Source: Xanthomonas axonopodis
Lineage (GTDB): Bacteria > Pseudomonadota > Gammaproteobacteria > Xanthomonadales > Xanthomonadaceae
Direction of reading: 5' to 3'
Assembly: GCF_001304695.1 (NCBI RefSeq)
Contig: NZ_JFAQ01000043.1
Span: 1-41,680, forward strand
Length of the DNA stretch: 41,680 nucleotides
A program made the position numbers and the translations under genes. The notes below the pieces were generated by a model, which made no database searches, was not told the origin of the DNA, and saw nothing but the letters and a program-made list of their open reading frames with translations. Shown piece after piece: positions 1 to 8,678 of this stretch (the first letter of the stretch is position 1; every line of letters begins with the position of its first letter).

Positions 1-216
1 CAAGGTGGTTTGATGCCGGCACGCACGGCACTGGTCGTACACCTGCCCATCGCGTCGAAAGCGCGAACGCGCACGGCCGTCGCACTGCGGACAGCGAAAT
101 CCCTTCGGCCAGCGCCACCGATACAACGCCCGGTAACACGTGGCTTCGGTTCCGTAGCGATCCACGCACTCGGTCAGCGACAATCCCGGCTGAAACTGCA
201 CGATGTTGATCCCCAT
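1..216 (-). mobile_element. IS1595-family (ISXo5-like) transposase, N-terminal part, cut by window edge
   Basis: The minus-strand frame opens with ATG at 216 and stays open for 72 codons to the window edge. The start is MGINIVQFQPGLSLTE and is followed by a zinc-ribbon core with CPQC (about residue 42) and CRAC (about residue 63), the fold at the N-terminus of IS1595-family transposases. The family's DDE catalytic domain would lie outside the window. A purine-rich GGAGGTGGGAG precedes the ATG and can serve as its ribosome binding site. The terminal inverted repeat should lie between about 217 and 330, but without the other end it cannot be placed. I recognise the N-terminal sequence as close to ISXo5 of Xanthomonas; the family assignment is firm, the exact element name is not. 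Confidence 0.85.
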
Positions 217-424
217 CTCCCACCTCCGTTGCCTTCAGCTGGGGCCATTGTCCAACCGCCTCGTCGCAGATCCTGCAACTACGGCTGAGCGATGGGGCTA
301 ATCAGGTTCGCATTTGCAGTTCATGGCAGACAGTGCTCGCCATCCGCCTGCTGGCTTTCTGGACCACAGCTTCAAGTGCCCACACTCCCGTCCATGTCAA
401 GGAAACGTTAGGATGGCGGCCGTG

Positions 425-949
425 ATGTCGGGAGAGATGTGTGAGCAATCAGCCGTATGGAGACACATCGAGACCCGCGCCGCGCGGGCGCCATGGCTGG
501 TAAAAATGACCTCCCCGGTCCACTTTGCGCTCGCCCTGGGGCTGGGCGCATGGCTGCAGGATGCGCTGGATCTGCCTCTACCTCCACCCGCGCCGCTGGC
601 CTGGATCGAATTGGCTGGCGGCGGCATCGCCTGTCTCGGCCTGGCGCTGGCGGTGAGCTGCTTCATCCTGTTTGCGCGTCGACGCACCACCATCATGCCT
701 AGCGGTCATCCTTCGCGACTGGTGCTGGACGGCCCGTATCGCGTTACCCGCAACCCGATGTACCTGGCCTTGGTGCTGAGCTACGTCGGCCTGTGCCTGC
801 AACTTGGCCTGCTGTGGGCCGTTGCGTTGGTACCGCTGCCGTGGCTTGCGCTGCAGCGCTATGTCATCCCGTTCGAAGAGGCGCGTCTGCGCGCCGAATT
901 CGGCCGCCACTACAACGACTATTGCGCGCGCGTGCGCCGCTGGTTGTAG
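425..949 (+). CDS. isoprenylcysteine carboxyl methyltransferase (ICMT)/phospholipid methyltransferase-like membrane protein
   Basis: This is a small integral membrane protein of about 174 residues with three to four hydrophobic segments. The diagnostic motif is GPYRVTRNPMYLALVL, followed by a C-terminal stretch with FEEARLRAEFGRHYNDYC. This matches the SAM-binding C-terminal part of the ICMT/PEMT superfamily (GPYR-x-x-RNPxY, then E and Y near the end). Members methylate lipids, isoprenylated cysteines or other small amphipathic substrates at the membrane; the substrate here is unknown. The frame is open from 314, but the upstream part is unlikely coding and may overlap the end of the IS element. 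ATG 413, 425 or 437 are all possible; 437 has GGGAGAG right before it but very close. The gene is monocistronic between the IS edge and the macrodomain gene. Confidence 0.75.
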   Translation: MSGEMCEQSAVWRHIETRAARAPWLVKMTSPVHFALALGLGAWLQDALDLPLPPPAPLAWIELAGGGIACLGLALAVSCFILFARRRTTIMPSGHPSRLVLDGPYRVTRNPMYLALVLSYVGLCLQLGLLWAVALVPLPWLALQRYVIPFEEARLRAEFGRHYNDYCARVRRWL

Positions 950-1130
950 ACGCGACACGCATTACCTCATGCGTGGCAATGGATGCTGCCGATCGCTCCG
1001 AGAGAGCGCACAGATGTCGCCGGACAGCATACATTCCACTCCGTCAGACAGTCACAGCAGATGAGATGAATGACCGATAGCGTGCGGATTCAGCAGCGTG
1101 CTCCCCATCACGCGCCCATCATGCAATTCG

Positions 1131-1136
1131 CATAAT
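1131..1136 (+). promoter_or_regulatory. candidate -10 box for the macrodomain gene
   Basis: CATAAT lies 9 bases before the ATG at 1146 and no Shine-Dalgarno sequence separates them. If it is the -10 element, the transcript would start at or within a few bases of the AUG and be essentially leaderless. No good -35 box is visible at 17 bases, so this is a weak call. Confidence 0.3.
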
Positions 1137-1145
1137 TATCGCGCC

Positions 1146-1685
1146 ATGAGAATCGAAGTCTGGCAAGGCGACATCACCGAACTCGACGTTGACGTCATCG
1201 TCAACGCCGCCAACGAATCACTGCTGGGCGGTGGTGGCGTCGATGGCGCCATCCACCGCGCCGCCGGCCCGCGTTTGCTGGAAGCCTGCGAAGCATTGCC
1301 GCAAGTGCGTCCGGGCGTGCGCTGCCCCACCGGCGAAATCCGCATCACCGACGGTTTCAATCTGAAGGCACGCCACATCTTTCATACCGTTGGCCCGGTG
1401 TGGCGCGACGGCAAGCACAACGAGCCCGAACAGCTGGCCAACTGCTATTGGCAATCGCTGAAACTCGCCGAACAGATGATGCTGCATTCGATCGCGTTCC
1501 CGGCGATCAGCTGCGGCATCTACGGCTATCCGCTGTATCAGGCAGCGCGCATCGCCGTGACCGAAACGCGCGATTGGCAGCGCTCGCACAAGGTGCCCAA
1601 GCACATCGTATTGGTGGCCTACAACGAAGCAACCTACAAGGCCTACCAGCAAGCGTTGGCGACGCAGGAAACTGCGGCGGCCTGA
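1146..1685 (+). CDS. ymdB: macrodomain protein, probable O-acetyl-ADP-ribose deacetylase (YmdB-like)
   Basis: This 179-residue single-domain protein has the macrodomain signature throughout: the N-terminal strand VWQGDITELDVDVIVNAANE, the glycine-rich GGGGVDGAIHRAAGP loop that holds the diphosphate, FHTVGPVW, and the AFPAISCGIYGYP segment that closes the ADP-ribose pocket. Proteins with this arrangement (E. coli YmdB type) hydrolyse O-acetyl-ADP-ribose and can remove mono-ADP-ribose from proteins; they act in the cytoplasm. Length matches the family (about 175-180). The ATG at 1146 is chosen because homology starts at once (MRIEVWQGD), although the frame extends to 1098. It stands alone and is followed by two strong terminators. 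Function from family, not tested. Confidence 0.92.
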   Translation: MRIEVWQGDITELDVDVIVNAANESLLGGGGVDGAIHRAAGPRLLEACEALPQVRPGVRCPTGEIRITDGFNLKARHIFHTVGPVWRDGKHNEPEQLANCYWQSLKLAEQMMLHSIAFPAISCGIYGYPLYQAARIAVTETRDWQRSHKVPKHIVLVAYNEATYKAYQQALATQETAAA

Positions 1686-1745
1686 GATTGGTTGATGTGG
1701 ACGCACGTCGCATCGACCGGCTGGATCGAGCAAATTTGATTGACA

Positions 1746-1774
1746 AAAGGGCGCCGCAAGGCGCCCTTTGTTTT
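1746..1774 (+). terminator. rho-independent terminator after the macrodomain gene
   Basis: The stem AAAGGGCGCC / GGCGCCCTTT (10 bp) encloses the loop GCAA and is followed by GTTTT. It lies 60 bases after the stop codon at 1685 and fits a strong intrinsic terminator on the plus strand. Confidence 0.85.
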
Positions 1775-1810
1775 CCGCGCGGCATCGGATGCACCTGCAA
1801 ATGCAGCAAA

Positions 1811-1846
1811 CAAAAACGCCGGCATCGCTGACGGCGTTTTTGTTTT
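1811..1846. terminator. bidirectional rho-independent terminator between macrodomain gene and fba
   Basis: A perfect 11-bp stem CAAAAACGCCG / CGGCGTTTTTG encloses a 10-base loop. T-rich sequence flanks it on both strands (TTTT on plus, TTT on minus). It sits 35 bases past the fba stop codon and probably ends fba transcription while backing up the plus-strand terminator at 1746. Confidence 0.85.
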
Positions 1847-1881
1847 ATCGATGCGGCGGCCTTGCAGCCACCATCAATCGA

Positions 1882-2886
1882 TCAACCCTTCCACTTACCC
1901 AGCGCGGCCAGGCCGTTTTCCTTGGCGCGCTCGTAAATGACCTGCTGCGCCTTGGCGAAGTTGCCGGTCATGTCCTTGGCCCACAGCTTCAGCGCGGCCT
2001 GCTGCATGGCGCGGCCGTAAGAGAAGCTCAGCGGCCACGGCAGGTTGCCGAGCTGGTGCATTTCGTTGAGGTGGGCGGTGGACTGCTCGTCGGTCTGGCC
2101 GCCGGACAGGAACACGATGCCCGGCAGGATCGCCGGCACGGTGGACTTCAGGCACATCACGGTGGACTCGGCCACCTCTTCGATGCTGGCCTGCTCTTCG
2201 CAGCTCTTGCCGGAAATGACCATCGACGCCTTCAGGATGGTGCCCTCGAGCACGACGTTCTGCTCATACAGCGCACCGAACAGCGAGCGCAGCGTGGCTT
2301 CTGTCACTTCGTAGCAGGTTTCGATGTCATGGCTGCCGTCCATGATCACTTCCGGCTCGACCATCGGCACCAGGCCCTGCTCCTGGCACAGCGCAGCGTA
2401 ACGCGCCAGCGCGTGCGAGTTGGCCTCGATGCAGGTGCCGGACGGGATGTCTTCGCCGATGTTGATGACCGCACGCCACTTGGCGAAGCGTGCGCCCAGC
2501 GTGTAGTACTCCTCTAGACGTGCACGCAAGCCATCCAGGCCTTCGGTGACCAATTCGCCCGGCATGCTGGCCAACGGCTGCGCACCCTTGTCGACCTTAA
2601 TGCCCGGGATGATGCCGTGTGCGGTCATGTACTCGGCGAACGGCACGCCATCCTTGGTCTTCTGACGGATGGTCTCGTCAAACAGAATGGCGCCGGAGAT
2701 GTAGTCGCTCAGCTTGGGCGTGGTCAGCAACAGTTCGCGGTAGGCGCGACGGTTTTCTTCGATGTTCTCGATGCCGACGCTGGCAAAACGCTTGGCGATC
2801 GTGCTGGTCGATTCGTCGATGGCGATGATGCCCTTACCCGGGGCGACCATGGCCTGGGCGGTTTCGGCAAGCTGTTCGATGCTCAT
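1882..2886 (-). CDS. fba: fructose-bisphosphate aldolase, class I
   Basis: The 334-residue protein reversibly cleaves fructose 1,6-bisphosphate to glyceraldehyde-3-phosphate and dihydroxyacetone phosphate in glycolysis and gluconeogenesis. It is the metal-independent class I type: the Schiff-base lysine lies in LEGTILKASMVISG (about K219), the aspartate of IIAIDEST is about D24, and SFSYGRAMQ gives the phosphate-binding arginine. The homologous class I motif usually has TLLKPNM or TILKPSM, so the alanine after the lysine is a mild variant. ATG 2886 is chosen because the homology MSIEQLAETAQAMVAPGKG begins there; the upstream in-frame extension to 2943 is not conserved-looking. It is the last gene of the minus-strand glycolytic series and appears to have its own promoter. 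Confidence 0.95.
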   Translation of the reverse strand: MSIEQLAETAQAMVAPGKGIIAIDESTSTIAKRFASVGIENIEENRRAYRELLLTTPKLSDYISGAILFDETIRQKTKDGVPFAEYMTAHGIIPGIKVDKGAQPLASMPGELVTEGLDGLRARLEEYYTLGARFAKWRAVINIGEDIPSGTCIEANSHALARYAALCQEQGLVPMVEPEVIMDGSHDIETCYEVTEATLRSLFGALYEQNVVLEGTILKASMVISGKSCEEQASIEEVAESTVMCLKSTVPAILPGIVFLSGGQTDEQSTAHLNEMHQLGNLPWPLSFSYGRAMQQAALKLWAKDMTGNFAKAQQVIYERAKENGLAALGKWKG

Positions 2887-2919
2887 GTAGTTCCTGTGGC
2901 AGCTGCGGGGGAGAACGAA

Positions 2920-2925
2920 AGTATA
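2920..2925 (-). promoter_or_regulatory. candidate -10 box of fba promoter
   Basis: TATACT reads on the minus strand 34 bases upstream of the fba ATG. A short inverted repeat, ATTCC-n5-GGAAT, lies just upstream at about 2945-2960. No convincing -35 is visible, so the promoter call rests on the -10 and its position. Confidence 0.4.
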
Positions 2926-3015
2926 GCGACGAAAATCGTACACATTCCTTCACGGAATGCCTACAACCGATTACACGTGATCTGCGTGACAGGATGTGTG
3001 GTGATGCTCGCATCG

Positions 3016-3059
3016 CGGGAATCGGGAATCGGGAATCGGGAATCGGGAATCGGGAATCG
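3016..3059. repeat. six tandem copies of a 7-bp unit, CGGGAAT
   Basis: CGGGAAT is repeated six times without error from 3016 to 3057. It lies 130-170 bases upstream of the fba start and reads ATTCCCG on the fba strand. Similar short GGGAAT motifs precede pgk and gap, and a related GGGATTGGGG sequence precedes tkt. The rest of 2887-3459 holds no gene that I can support. Confidence 0.95.
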
Positions 3060-3380
3060 GCAAAGCGGAGCATGCGGCGCGGCTTGGTGCTTGCGTCCCT
3101 GTGACGCAGCACGGCAATGACCTGCGCCGGCGCGTTGATACTGGGCCATGCGTGAGTCAGCTGACACTTTGAGGGTCGGCCGCTTTGCTGCTTCGTCTGT
3201 CGCAGTAGAGTTGCGCCTGCGGCACGCGTTACATCGTGGACAGCCCTTGTGCTACATAACCAGCACCGTTGCGGCAGCGCGGCGCGATGTTGCGCGAACC
3301 GGTACTCGCCGGATGCGGCCGTTGACCAACGATCCCGGCCACGACCGAGCGCTCGCCCAGCGGTCAGGTCGCCACACAGC

Positions 3381-3408
3381 ACAACGGCGGCCCTGGGGCC
3401 GCCGTTGT
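3381..3408 (-). terminator. strong hairpin downstream of pyk, probable terminator
   Basis: The 13-bp inverted repeat ACAACGGCGGCCC / GGGCCGCCGTTGT lies 52 bases past the pyk stop codon. The flanking T-tract on the minus strand is weak (GTTGTGCTGT), so it may be a processing or pausing structure as well as a terminator. Confidence 0.6.
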
Positions 3409-3459
3409 GTGTCCCGTCTGTTCTGGCTCAGGTAATGCGCCGGATGCGGTCGACAGGCG

Positions 3460-4926
3460 TTACAGCTCGCCCAGACCGGTGGCGCGGCCGTCTTCGCCGA
3501 CTTCCAGCAGGCGCAGCGTATTGGTGGCACCGTGGGTTTCCATGTGCTCGCCGCTGGTAAAGACCACGCGGTCGCCAGGCCCCATGCGCTCGTTCTCCAC
3601 CAGCAGACGGATCGCCGCACGTGCGGCCTCGCGCGGGGTCAGGCCGCGGCTGTCGAAATTGATCGGGAACACACCGCGCATCATCGCCATCTGGCGGCGC
3701 GCGCCATCGTGACGGGTGAAGGCGTAGATCGGCATATTGGAGCGGAAGCGCGACAGGAAGCGCGGGGTGCCGCCGGATTCGGTCAATGCCACCACGCCGC
3801 CCAGGCCGATATGCTCGGACAGGAACATGGTCGCCATCGCAATCGCCTGGTCGGCACGCTGCAGGTTGCGTTGCGCCGCTTCAAAATCGGTGTCGAATTC
3901 GAACTGGTGCTCGGCCCCCAGGCAGATGCGCGCCATCGCTTCCACCGCACGCACCGGGTAAGCACCGGCGGCGGTTTCGGCCGAGAGCATTACCGCATCG
4001 GTGCCGTCGATGACCGCGTTGGCCACGTCCAGCACTTCGGCGCGGGTGGGGATCGGGCTTTCGACCATCGACTGCAGCATCTGCGTGGCGGTGATCACCA
4101 CCTTGTTCTGCGCCAGCGATTCGCGAATGATCTTCTTCTGCAGACCCGGCAGTTCGGCATCGCCGATTTCAACGCCCAGGTCGCCACGCGCCACCATCAC
4201 CACATCGGAGGCTTCGACGATCTCGACCAGGTTTTCGATTGCCTCGGTGCGCTCGATCTTGGACACCAGCTGCGCATCGCAGCCATGCTGCTGCGCGATC
4301 TGACGTGCATCGTGCATGTCCTGCGCGTTACGGCAGAACGACACCGCGATGAAGTCCACGCCGATCTCGGCCACGATGCCGATCAGCTCCTTGTCGCGCT
4401 CGGTCAATGCGCCCAGCGACAGACCACCGCCCTGCTTGTTGAGGCCCTTGCGGTCGGACAGCACGCCATCGTTCAACACCTTGGTGACGATGCGCTCACC
4501 CTGCACATCGGTGACCTGCAACTGCATCAGGCCATCGTCGAGCAGCAGCACGTCGCCGGCGGTCACGTCCTGCGGCAGTCCCAGATAGCTGACGCCAACC
4601 TGCGTCTGGTCGCCAGCCGGCGCGTTGGCATCGGCCACCAGGTCGAAGCGATCGCCCATGGCCAGCTTGATCTTGCCTTCGGCAAAACGTTCGATACGGA
4701 TCTTCGGGCCCGGCAAGTCGGCCAGGATGCCGACTTCGGCACCGACGCGCGCCGCGGCGGCACGTACTTCGGCAGCCCGCTTGGCCTGGCCGGACGGGTC
4801 GCCATGGCTGAAGTTGAGGCGCACCACGTTGACGCCCGCCTTGAACAGTGTATCCAGCACACCGGGCGCATCCGTTGCCGGTCCGAGGGTGGCGAGGATC
4901 TTGGTACGGCGTTGACGTTCTTTCAT
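3460..4926 (-). CDS. pyk: pyruvate kinase
   Basis: The 488-residue enzyme transfers phosphate from phosphoenolpyruvate to ADP, the last step of glycolysis. The N-terminus RRTKILATLGPATDAPG and NVVRLNFSHGD are the family's substrate-site strands. VSKIERTEAIENL carries the catalytic lysine, and MVARGDLGVEIGDAELPG is the metal-binding loop with the conserved E/D. ATQMLQSMVESPIPTRAEV and VMLSAETAAGAYP complete the barrel, and a C-terminal regulatory domain follows. ATG 4926 is preceded by AGGGAAG and begins MKERQRRTK; the in-frame extension to 4965 is discarded. It lies between the HAD phosphatase (260 bp upstream) and fba, on the same strand. Intact. Confidence 0.96.
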   Translation of the reverse strand: MKERQRRTKILATLGPATDAPGVLDTLFKAGVNVVRLNFSHGDPSGQAKRAAEVRAAAARVGAEVGILADLPGPKIRIERFAEGKIKLAMGDRFDLVADANAPAGDQTQVGVSYLGLPQDVTAGDVLLLDDGLMQLQVTDVQGERIVTKVLNDGVLSDRKGLNKQGGGLSLGALTERDKELIGIVAEIGVDFIAVSFCRNAQDMHDARQIAQQHGCDAQLVSKIERTEAIENLVEIVEASDVVMVARGDLGVEIGDAELPGLQKKIIRESLAQNKVVITATQMLQSMVESPIPTRAEVLDVANAVIDGTDAVMLSAETAAGAYPVRAVEAMARICLGAEHQFEFDTDFEAAQRNLQRADQAIAMATMFLSEHIGLGGVVALTESGGTPRFLSRFRSNMPIYAFTRHDGARRQMAMMRGVFPINFDSRGLTPREAARAAIRLLVENERMGPGDRVVFTSGEHMETHGATNTLRLLEVGEDGRATGLGEL

Positions 4927-5186
4927 GATGGCTTCCCTGTAAAAGCAGCGAAACTTAACACACACGCGTCACTTACCGAGGATGGCATTGCGGCATAGCC
5001 TTCCTCCGATTCCGGCATGTCTTGTAGACAGTGCGGGACAGTACGTACGCCTGCGCCCGCGCTGCCCTGGGCAACGCGAACGGTCGCCACCCTAACCCGG
5101 CAGCGGTGAAGCGTGTTCTGCGCGCTGCGAAGCGTGTTTGCAGGCGCGTGGACCAAGCGAACGCAACGGCCGACGCGCGCTGCTCA

Positions 5187-5831
5187 TCACTGAAGCAACG
5201 CCGCCAGTTCAGCCGGCGTGCGTGCCAGCGCACCGGCACCGGCCGCACGCAGTTCGGCTTCGTCGCCGAAGCCCCACAACACGCCAATGCTGTGGATGCC
5301 GTGGTGATTGGCGCCATCGATATCCATTCGGCAGTCGCCGATCATCACGCAGCCGGCCTTGTCGATCTGCAAACGGCGCAGCGCTTCGGCAATGAGGTCT
5401 GGCTTGAAGCGACGTTCGCCATCTTCGCTGGCACCGATCACCTGTTCGAAGCACGCGCCGAAGGGCAGGTGCTCGACGATGCGCCGCGCATAGCGCTCAT
5501 TTTTCGAGGTCACCACGGCCAGACGATGACCGGCCCGCTGCAGGTCGGTGACAACCTCGCCAATGCCGTCGAACACGCTGAGTTCGGTCCAGCCCACCGC
5601 GTCGTAACGTGCACGGTAGAGCCCGAGCGCACGCTGCACCAACTCCGGATCGTTCGGAAAACACTCGGTGAAGCTGTCGCGCAACGGTGGGCCGATCCAG
5701 GCGCGCAAGGTCTGCGCCGACGGGCGCGGCTGGCCGAGCTCGTCGAAGGCATGCACGATGCTGGCAACGATGCCTGGCTCCGAATCGACCAGCGTGCCGT
5801 CCAGATCGAAAAACAGCGTAGCTGCACTCAC
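5187..5831 (-). CDS. HAD-superfamily phosphatase, phosphoglycolate phosphatase-like
   Basis: The 214-residue protein begins [20 protein letters not shown] motif I with both aspartates. Motif II is AVVTSKN, motif III is the lysine of RRFKPDLI, and motif IV is [14 protein letters not shown] helical C1 cap lies between motifs I and II, as in Gph/PpaX-type phosphatases. The start is GTG at 5831, whose first bases overlap the pgk stop as GTGA (4-base overlap), so its translation is coupled to pgk. Members dephosphorylate 2-phosphoglycolate and similar small phosphates. Its place between pgk and pyk, with gap in the same cluster, suggests removal of dead-end side products of glycolytic enzymes, but that is inference. 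Substrate not determinable from sequence. Confidence 0.88.
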   Translation of the reverse strand: MSAATLFFDLDGTLVDSEPGIVASIVHAFDELGQPRPSAQTLRAWIGPPLRDSFTECFPNDPELVQRALGLYRARYDAVGWTELSVFDGIGEVVTDLQRAGHRLAVVTSKNERYARRIVEHLPFGACFEQVIGASEDGERRFKPDLIAEALRRLQIDKAGCVMIGDCRMDIDGANHHGIHSIGVLWGFGDEAELRAAGAGALARTPAELAALLQ

Positions 5832-7003
5832 TGACCGCGGGCCTGCAGTGCGGCCACCGCCGGCAAGGTCTTGCCTTCCAGAAACTCCAGGAATGCGCCG
5901 CCGCCTGTGGAAATGTAGGTGACGTCCTGGGCGATGTCGTATTTGTCCACTGCGGCCAGGGTGTCGCCACCGCCGGCGATCGAGAACGCCTTGGAACTGG
6001 CGATCGCGCGCGCCAACGTTTCGGTGCCGTGACTGAAGGACTCGAATTCGAACACGCCCACCGGCCCGTTCCACACCACCGTGCCGGCACTGGCGATCAG
6101 CTCGGCGTAGCGCTGCGCGGTTTGCGGGCCGATATCCAGGATCAGATCGTCCGCATCGACCGCATCCAGCGCCTTCACGCTCGCTTGCGCATCGGGCAGG
6201 AACTGTTTGGCAACGACCACATCGGTGGGCAGCGGAATCTCGGCGCCACGCGCCTTGGCAGCGGCCACGATCTGGTTGGCGGTCGGGATCAAGTCCGGCT
6301 CGTTCAGCGACTTGCCCACGGCATGCCCGGCCGCGGCAATGAAGGTGTTGGCGATGCCGCCGCCGACGATCAGCTGGTCGACCTTGTTGACCAGGTTGGA
6401 CAGCAGCTCCAGCTTGGTGGACACCTTGCTGCCGGCAACGATCGCCAGCAAAGGCTTGGCCGGGTTGTCCAACGCCTTGGCCAGGGCGTCGAGTTCGGCC
6501 ATCAACAGCGGGCCACCTGCCGCGACCGGCGCGAAACGGATCACGCCATGCGTGGACGCCTGCGCACGGTGCGCGGTGCCGAAGGCATCCATCACGAAGA
6601 CATCGCACAGCGCGGCATATTTGCGCGCCAGCGTCTCGTCGTCCTTGCCCTCGCCGACATTCATGCGGCAGTTTTCCAGCAGCACCACCTGGCCTGGCGC
6701 GACCTCCACGCCATCGACCCAGTCGCGCACCAGCGGCACGTCCACCCCCAGCAACGCGGCCAGACGCGTGGCCACCGGCGCCAGTGAATCTTCTTCGGTC
6801 CAGCTGCCTTCCTTGGGCCGGCCCAGGTGCGAGGTCACCATCACGGCCGCGCCTTTTTCCAGCGCCAATTTGATGGTGGGCACCGAGGCGGTGATGCGCT
6901 GTTCGGAGGTGATCTGGCCGTTGTCGATCGGCACGTTGAGATCCTGGCGGATCAATACGCGCTTGCCGGAGAGATCGAGGTCGGTCATGCGAACAATGGA
7001 CAT
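5828..7003 (-). CDS. pgk: phosphoglycerate kinase
   Basis: The 391-residue enzyme interconverts 1,3-bisphosphoglycerate plus ADP and 3-phosphoglycerate plus ATP. The N-domain has [14 protein letters not shown] and [13 protein letters not shown], which bind the 3-phosphoglycerate with several arginines, and [16 protein letters not shown]. The C-domain has [39 protein letters not shown] and the nucleotide loop [13 protein letters not shown]. The length is normal for bacterial PGK. ATG 7003 ([15 protein letters not shown]) is taken; ATG 6988 is the alternative. It heads a two-gene unit with the HAD phosphatase. The upstream 7004-7322 holds a GGGAATGGGGAATGG repeat and no gene. Confidence 0.96.
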   Translation of the reverse strand: MSIVRMTDLDLSGKRVLIRQDLNVPIDNGQITSEQRITASVPTIKLALEKGAAVMVTSHLGRPKEGSWTEEDSLAPVATRLAALLGVDVPLVRDWVDGVEVAPGQVVLLENCRMNVGEGKDDETLARKYAALCDVFVMDAFGTAHRAQASTHGVIRFAPVAAGGPLLMAELDALAKALDNPAKPLLAIVAGSKVSTKLELLSNLVNKVDQLIVGGGIANTFIAAAGHAVGKSLNEPDLIPTANQIVAAAKARGAEIPLPTDVVVAKQFLPDAQASVKALDAVDADDLILDIGPQTAQRYAELIASAGTVVWNGPVGVFEFESFSHGTETLARAIASSKAFSIAGGGDTLAAVDKYDIAQDVTYISTGGGAFLEFLEGKTLPAVAALQARGQ

Positions 7004-7027
7004 GGGGTCAGCTCGTTCGGTCTAGGG

Positions 7028-7045
7028 AGGGGGAATGGGGAATGG
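7028..7045. repeat. short GGGAATGGGGAATGG repeat upstream of pgk
   Basis: GGGGGAATGGGGAATGG reads on the plus strand 25-42 bases before the pgk start and CCATTCCCCATTCCCCC on the pgk strand. It is the same motif family as the CGGGAAT array before fba and the GGGAAT sequences before gap. The remaining 280 bases of this gap show no gene. Confidence 0.8.
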
Positions 7046-7322
7046 TCAGGCAGAAGCACCCAGCAGGCGCGCCGGTGCAAACAGGTGAGCGCTGTGCCGT
7101 TGACGGCAACTGGATGTGGATCGCCATCGCGATGTCGTTGCGCCCGCGGGCGGACCGCGTGGCGCGCATATTGCCCACCACGCGCGAGGCCGCCAAGACG
7201 GTCGGCGAGGCGCGGGATGCTTGGTCGAAAACGACGGGCAATACGGCTGCCTTGGTCACGGGGGACGCCCATTGTCCGACCTTCGCGCCGCAGCGGCAAA
7301 CCGCCGTGCGAAGCGAGCGCAA

Positions 7323-8678
7323 TCAGCCGTTGCGATTGGCCGACGCGCTACGCAACAGGCTCACCGCGAAACCGCCGACCAGCAAGGCGCCACCGACCAG
7401 CAGGCCCCACAGCAGCCAACGCTTCCAGTCGCGCGGCGTGGCGACCGGCTGCAGCGCGGCATCGCCCGCCAGCGGCTGTGCCTGCGCAGCCAGACGGGCC
7501 TGCGCCGGCTGCCACTGTGCGCCGCGTTCGCGCCGCAGTGCCTGCAGCATTACGCCCAGCGGTGCGTCGGTGCGCTGCGCACGCGCACTGCCGGCGACCA
7601 GCGCATACGGTGGCTGGCCCTGAGCGAGAAACATCAGCCGCTCCGGCTGGTACCCGACGCGCAGCGTCGGCACGGCGGTGCTGCGCCCCTGCGCGGCGAC
7701 CAACCGCCATTGACGATCGCGCACGGGGGCAGACAGCAGTTGCGGCGGTGACGCGGCGGCCGTGCCCTGGCCCAGTCGATACGCCAACCATGGGCCGGCA
7801 CGTTGCAGCCACGGCGCATCGTCGGTATCGCGACTTGCCACGATCCACTCGACCGCCTCGGCCTGACTGCCGCCGACATCCAGTTGGTTGATCGGAAAGC
7901 GACCGGGCAAGGCATACACCAGCGCCGCATCTTGTGCGGTGCCTGGCAAGTCCAGCCACTGCGGCGGTGTGGACATGGCGATACCTTCCAGCTCCGCCTC
8001 GACCACGCGTAATGCCGGCAGCTCGCCCGATGCAGTGACCAGGCGCAAGTAACGCGCAGCATCGTCCAGGGCGATGCGCCGCTGCTGCAGTTGCTGCGCC
8101 TGATTGTCCAGCGCAATGACCGTGGCGTCGGAGGCGAGCACGCGCCAGTCGCGCAGATCGTCGCTGCCTTCCACACGCACCTGAGCCTGCACCGGCATGT
8201 CGCCCTCCCAATCCAGCAATAGCGCACGCGGGCGTTCGCGCAGCGCGCTGGCATCGATCAGCCAGCTGACACCGTGGCCCACAGCAACGGCCCCGGTCGC
8301 AAAGCGGCCTTCCAGGCGGCGCACCGCACCACTGGCGTCGCGCTCGGCAATCAACTGCAGATTGCCGTCGGCCGGCGCGGCACCGGCCGGCAGCGCAAAC
8401 AGGGGCAGGCGCTGACGGCGTACCGCAGCCGCCGGTGCTGCATCCATCGGCAGCCAGGCGGTGGGCAGCTCTTGCCCACGCGCATCGACCACCGTGACAT
8501 CGCGCAGCGCCGCGTCGTGCGCGGTGCGATACACCGCCGCATTCAAGCTCACCTGATAGAGCCCGGCATCCGAGCCGGTGACCTGCAGCAGCCACTGCCG
8601 GCGGTAGTCCTGCCGCAGATCGGCGGCCTGCGCCAGCATCGGCACCATCAGCAGCAGCGCCCATCGCATCGCGTTCAT
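7323..8678 (-). CDS. DUF3999 family membrane-anchored envelope protein
   Basis: The 451-residue protein starts with a signal peptide (MNAMRWALLLMVPMLAQA) and ends with one transmembrane helix, WLLWGLLVGGALLVGGF, so most of the chain should lie in the periplasm. The body matches the DUF3999 family pattern, for example RQDYRRQWLLQVTG near the N-terminus and IASRDTDDAPWLQRAG-like segments in the second half. The function of the family is unknown. Its ATG at 8678 overlaps the stop of the upstream DUF2339 gene as ATGA, and the two families commonly occur as a pair, so they probably act together in the envelope. The gene itself is intact even though its partner is broken; its translation may suffer because the upstream frame no longer reaches the overlap. 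Confidence 0.8.
   Translation of the reverse strand: MNAMRWALLLMVPMLAQAADLRQDYRRQWLLQVTGSDAGLYQVSLNAAVYRTAHDAALRDVTVVDARGQELPTAWLPMDAAPAAAVRRQRLPLFALPAGAAPADGNLQLIAERDASGAVRRLEGRFATGAVAVGHGVSWLIDASALRERPRALLLDWEGDMPVQAQVRVEGSDDLRDWRVLASDATVIALDNQAQQLQQRRIALDDAARYLRLVTASGELPALRVVEAELEGIAMSTPPQWLDLPGTAQDAALVYALPGRFPINQLDVGGSQAEAVEWIVASRDTDDAPWLQRAGPWLAYRLGQGTAAASPPQLLSAPVRDRQWRLVAAQGRSTAVPTLRVGYQPERLMFLAQGQPPYALVAGSARAQRTDAPLGVMLQALRRERGAQWQPAQARLAAQAQPLAGDAALQPVATPRDWKRWLLWGLLVGGALLVGGFAVSLLRSASANRNG

Noticed and set aside
10-288. Plus-strand open frame at the left edge
   Set aside because: It is antisense to the transposase start, which has a clear zinc ribbon.
3016-3059. CGGGAAT array as a CRISPR
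   Set aside because: Units are 7 bases with no spacers and no cas genes; it is a simple tandem repeat.
3532-4998. Plus-strand open frame of 488 codons opposite pyruvate kinase
   Set aside because: His- and Gln-rich low-quality translation, exact shadow of pyk.
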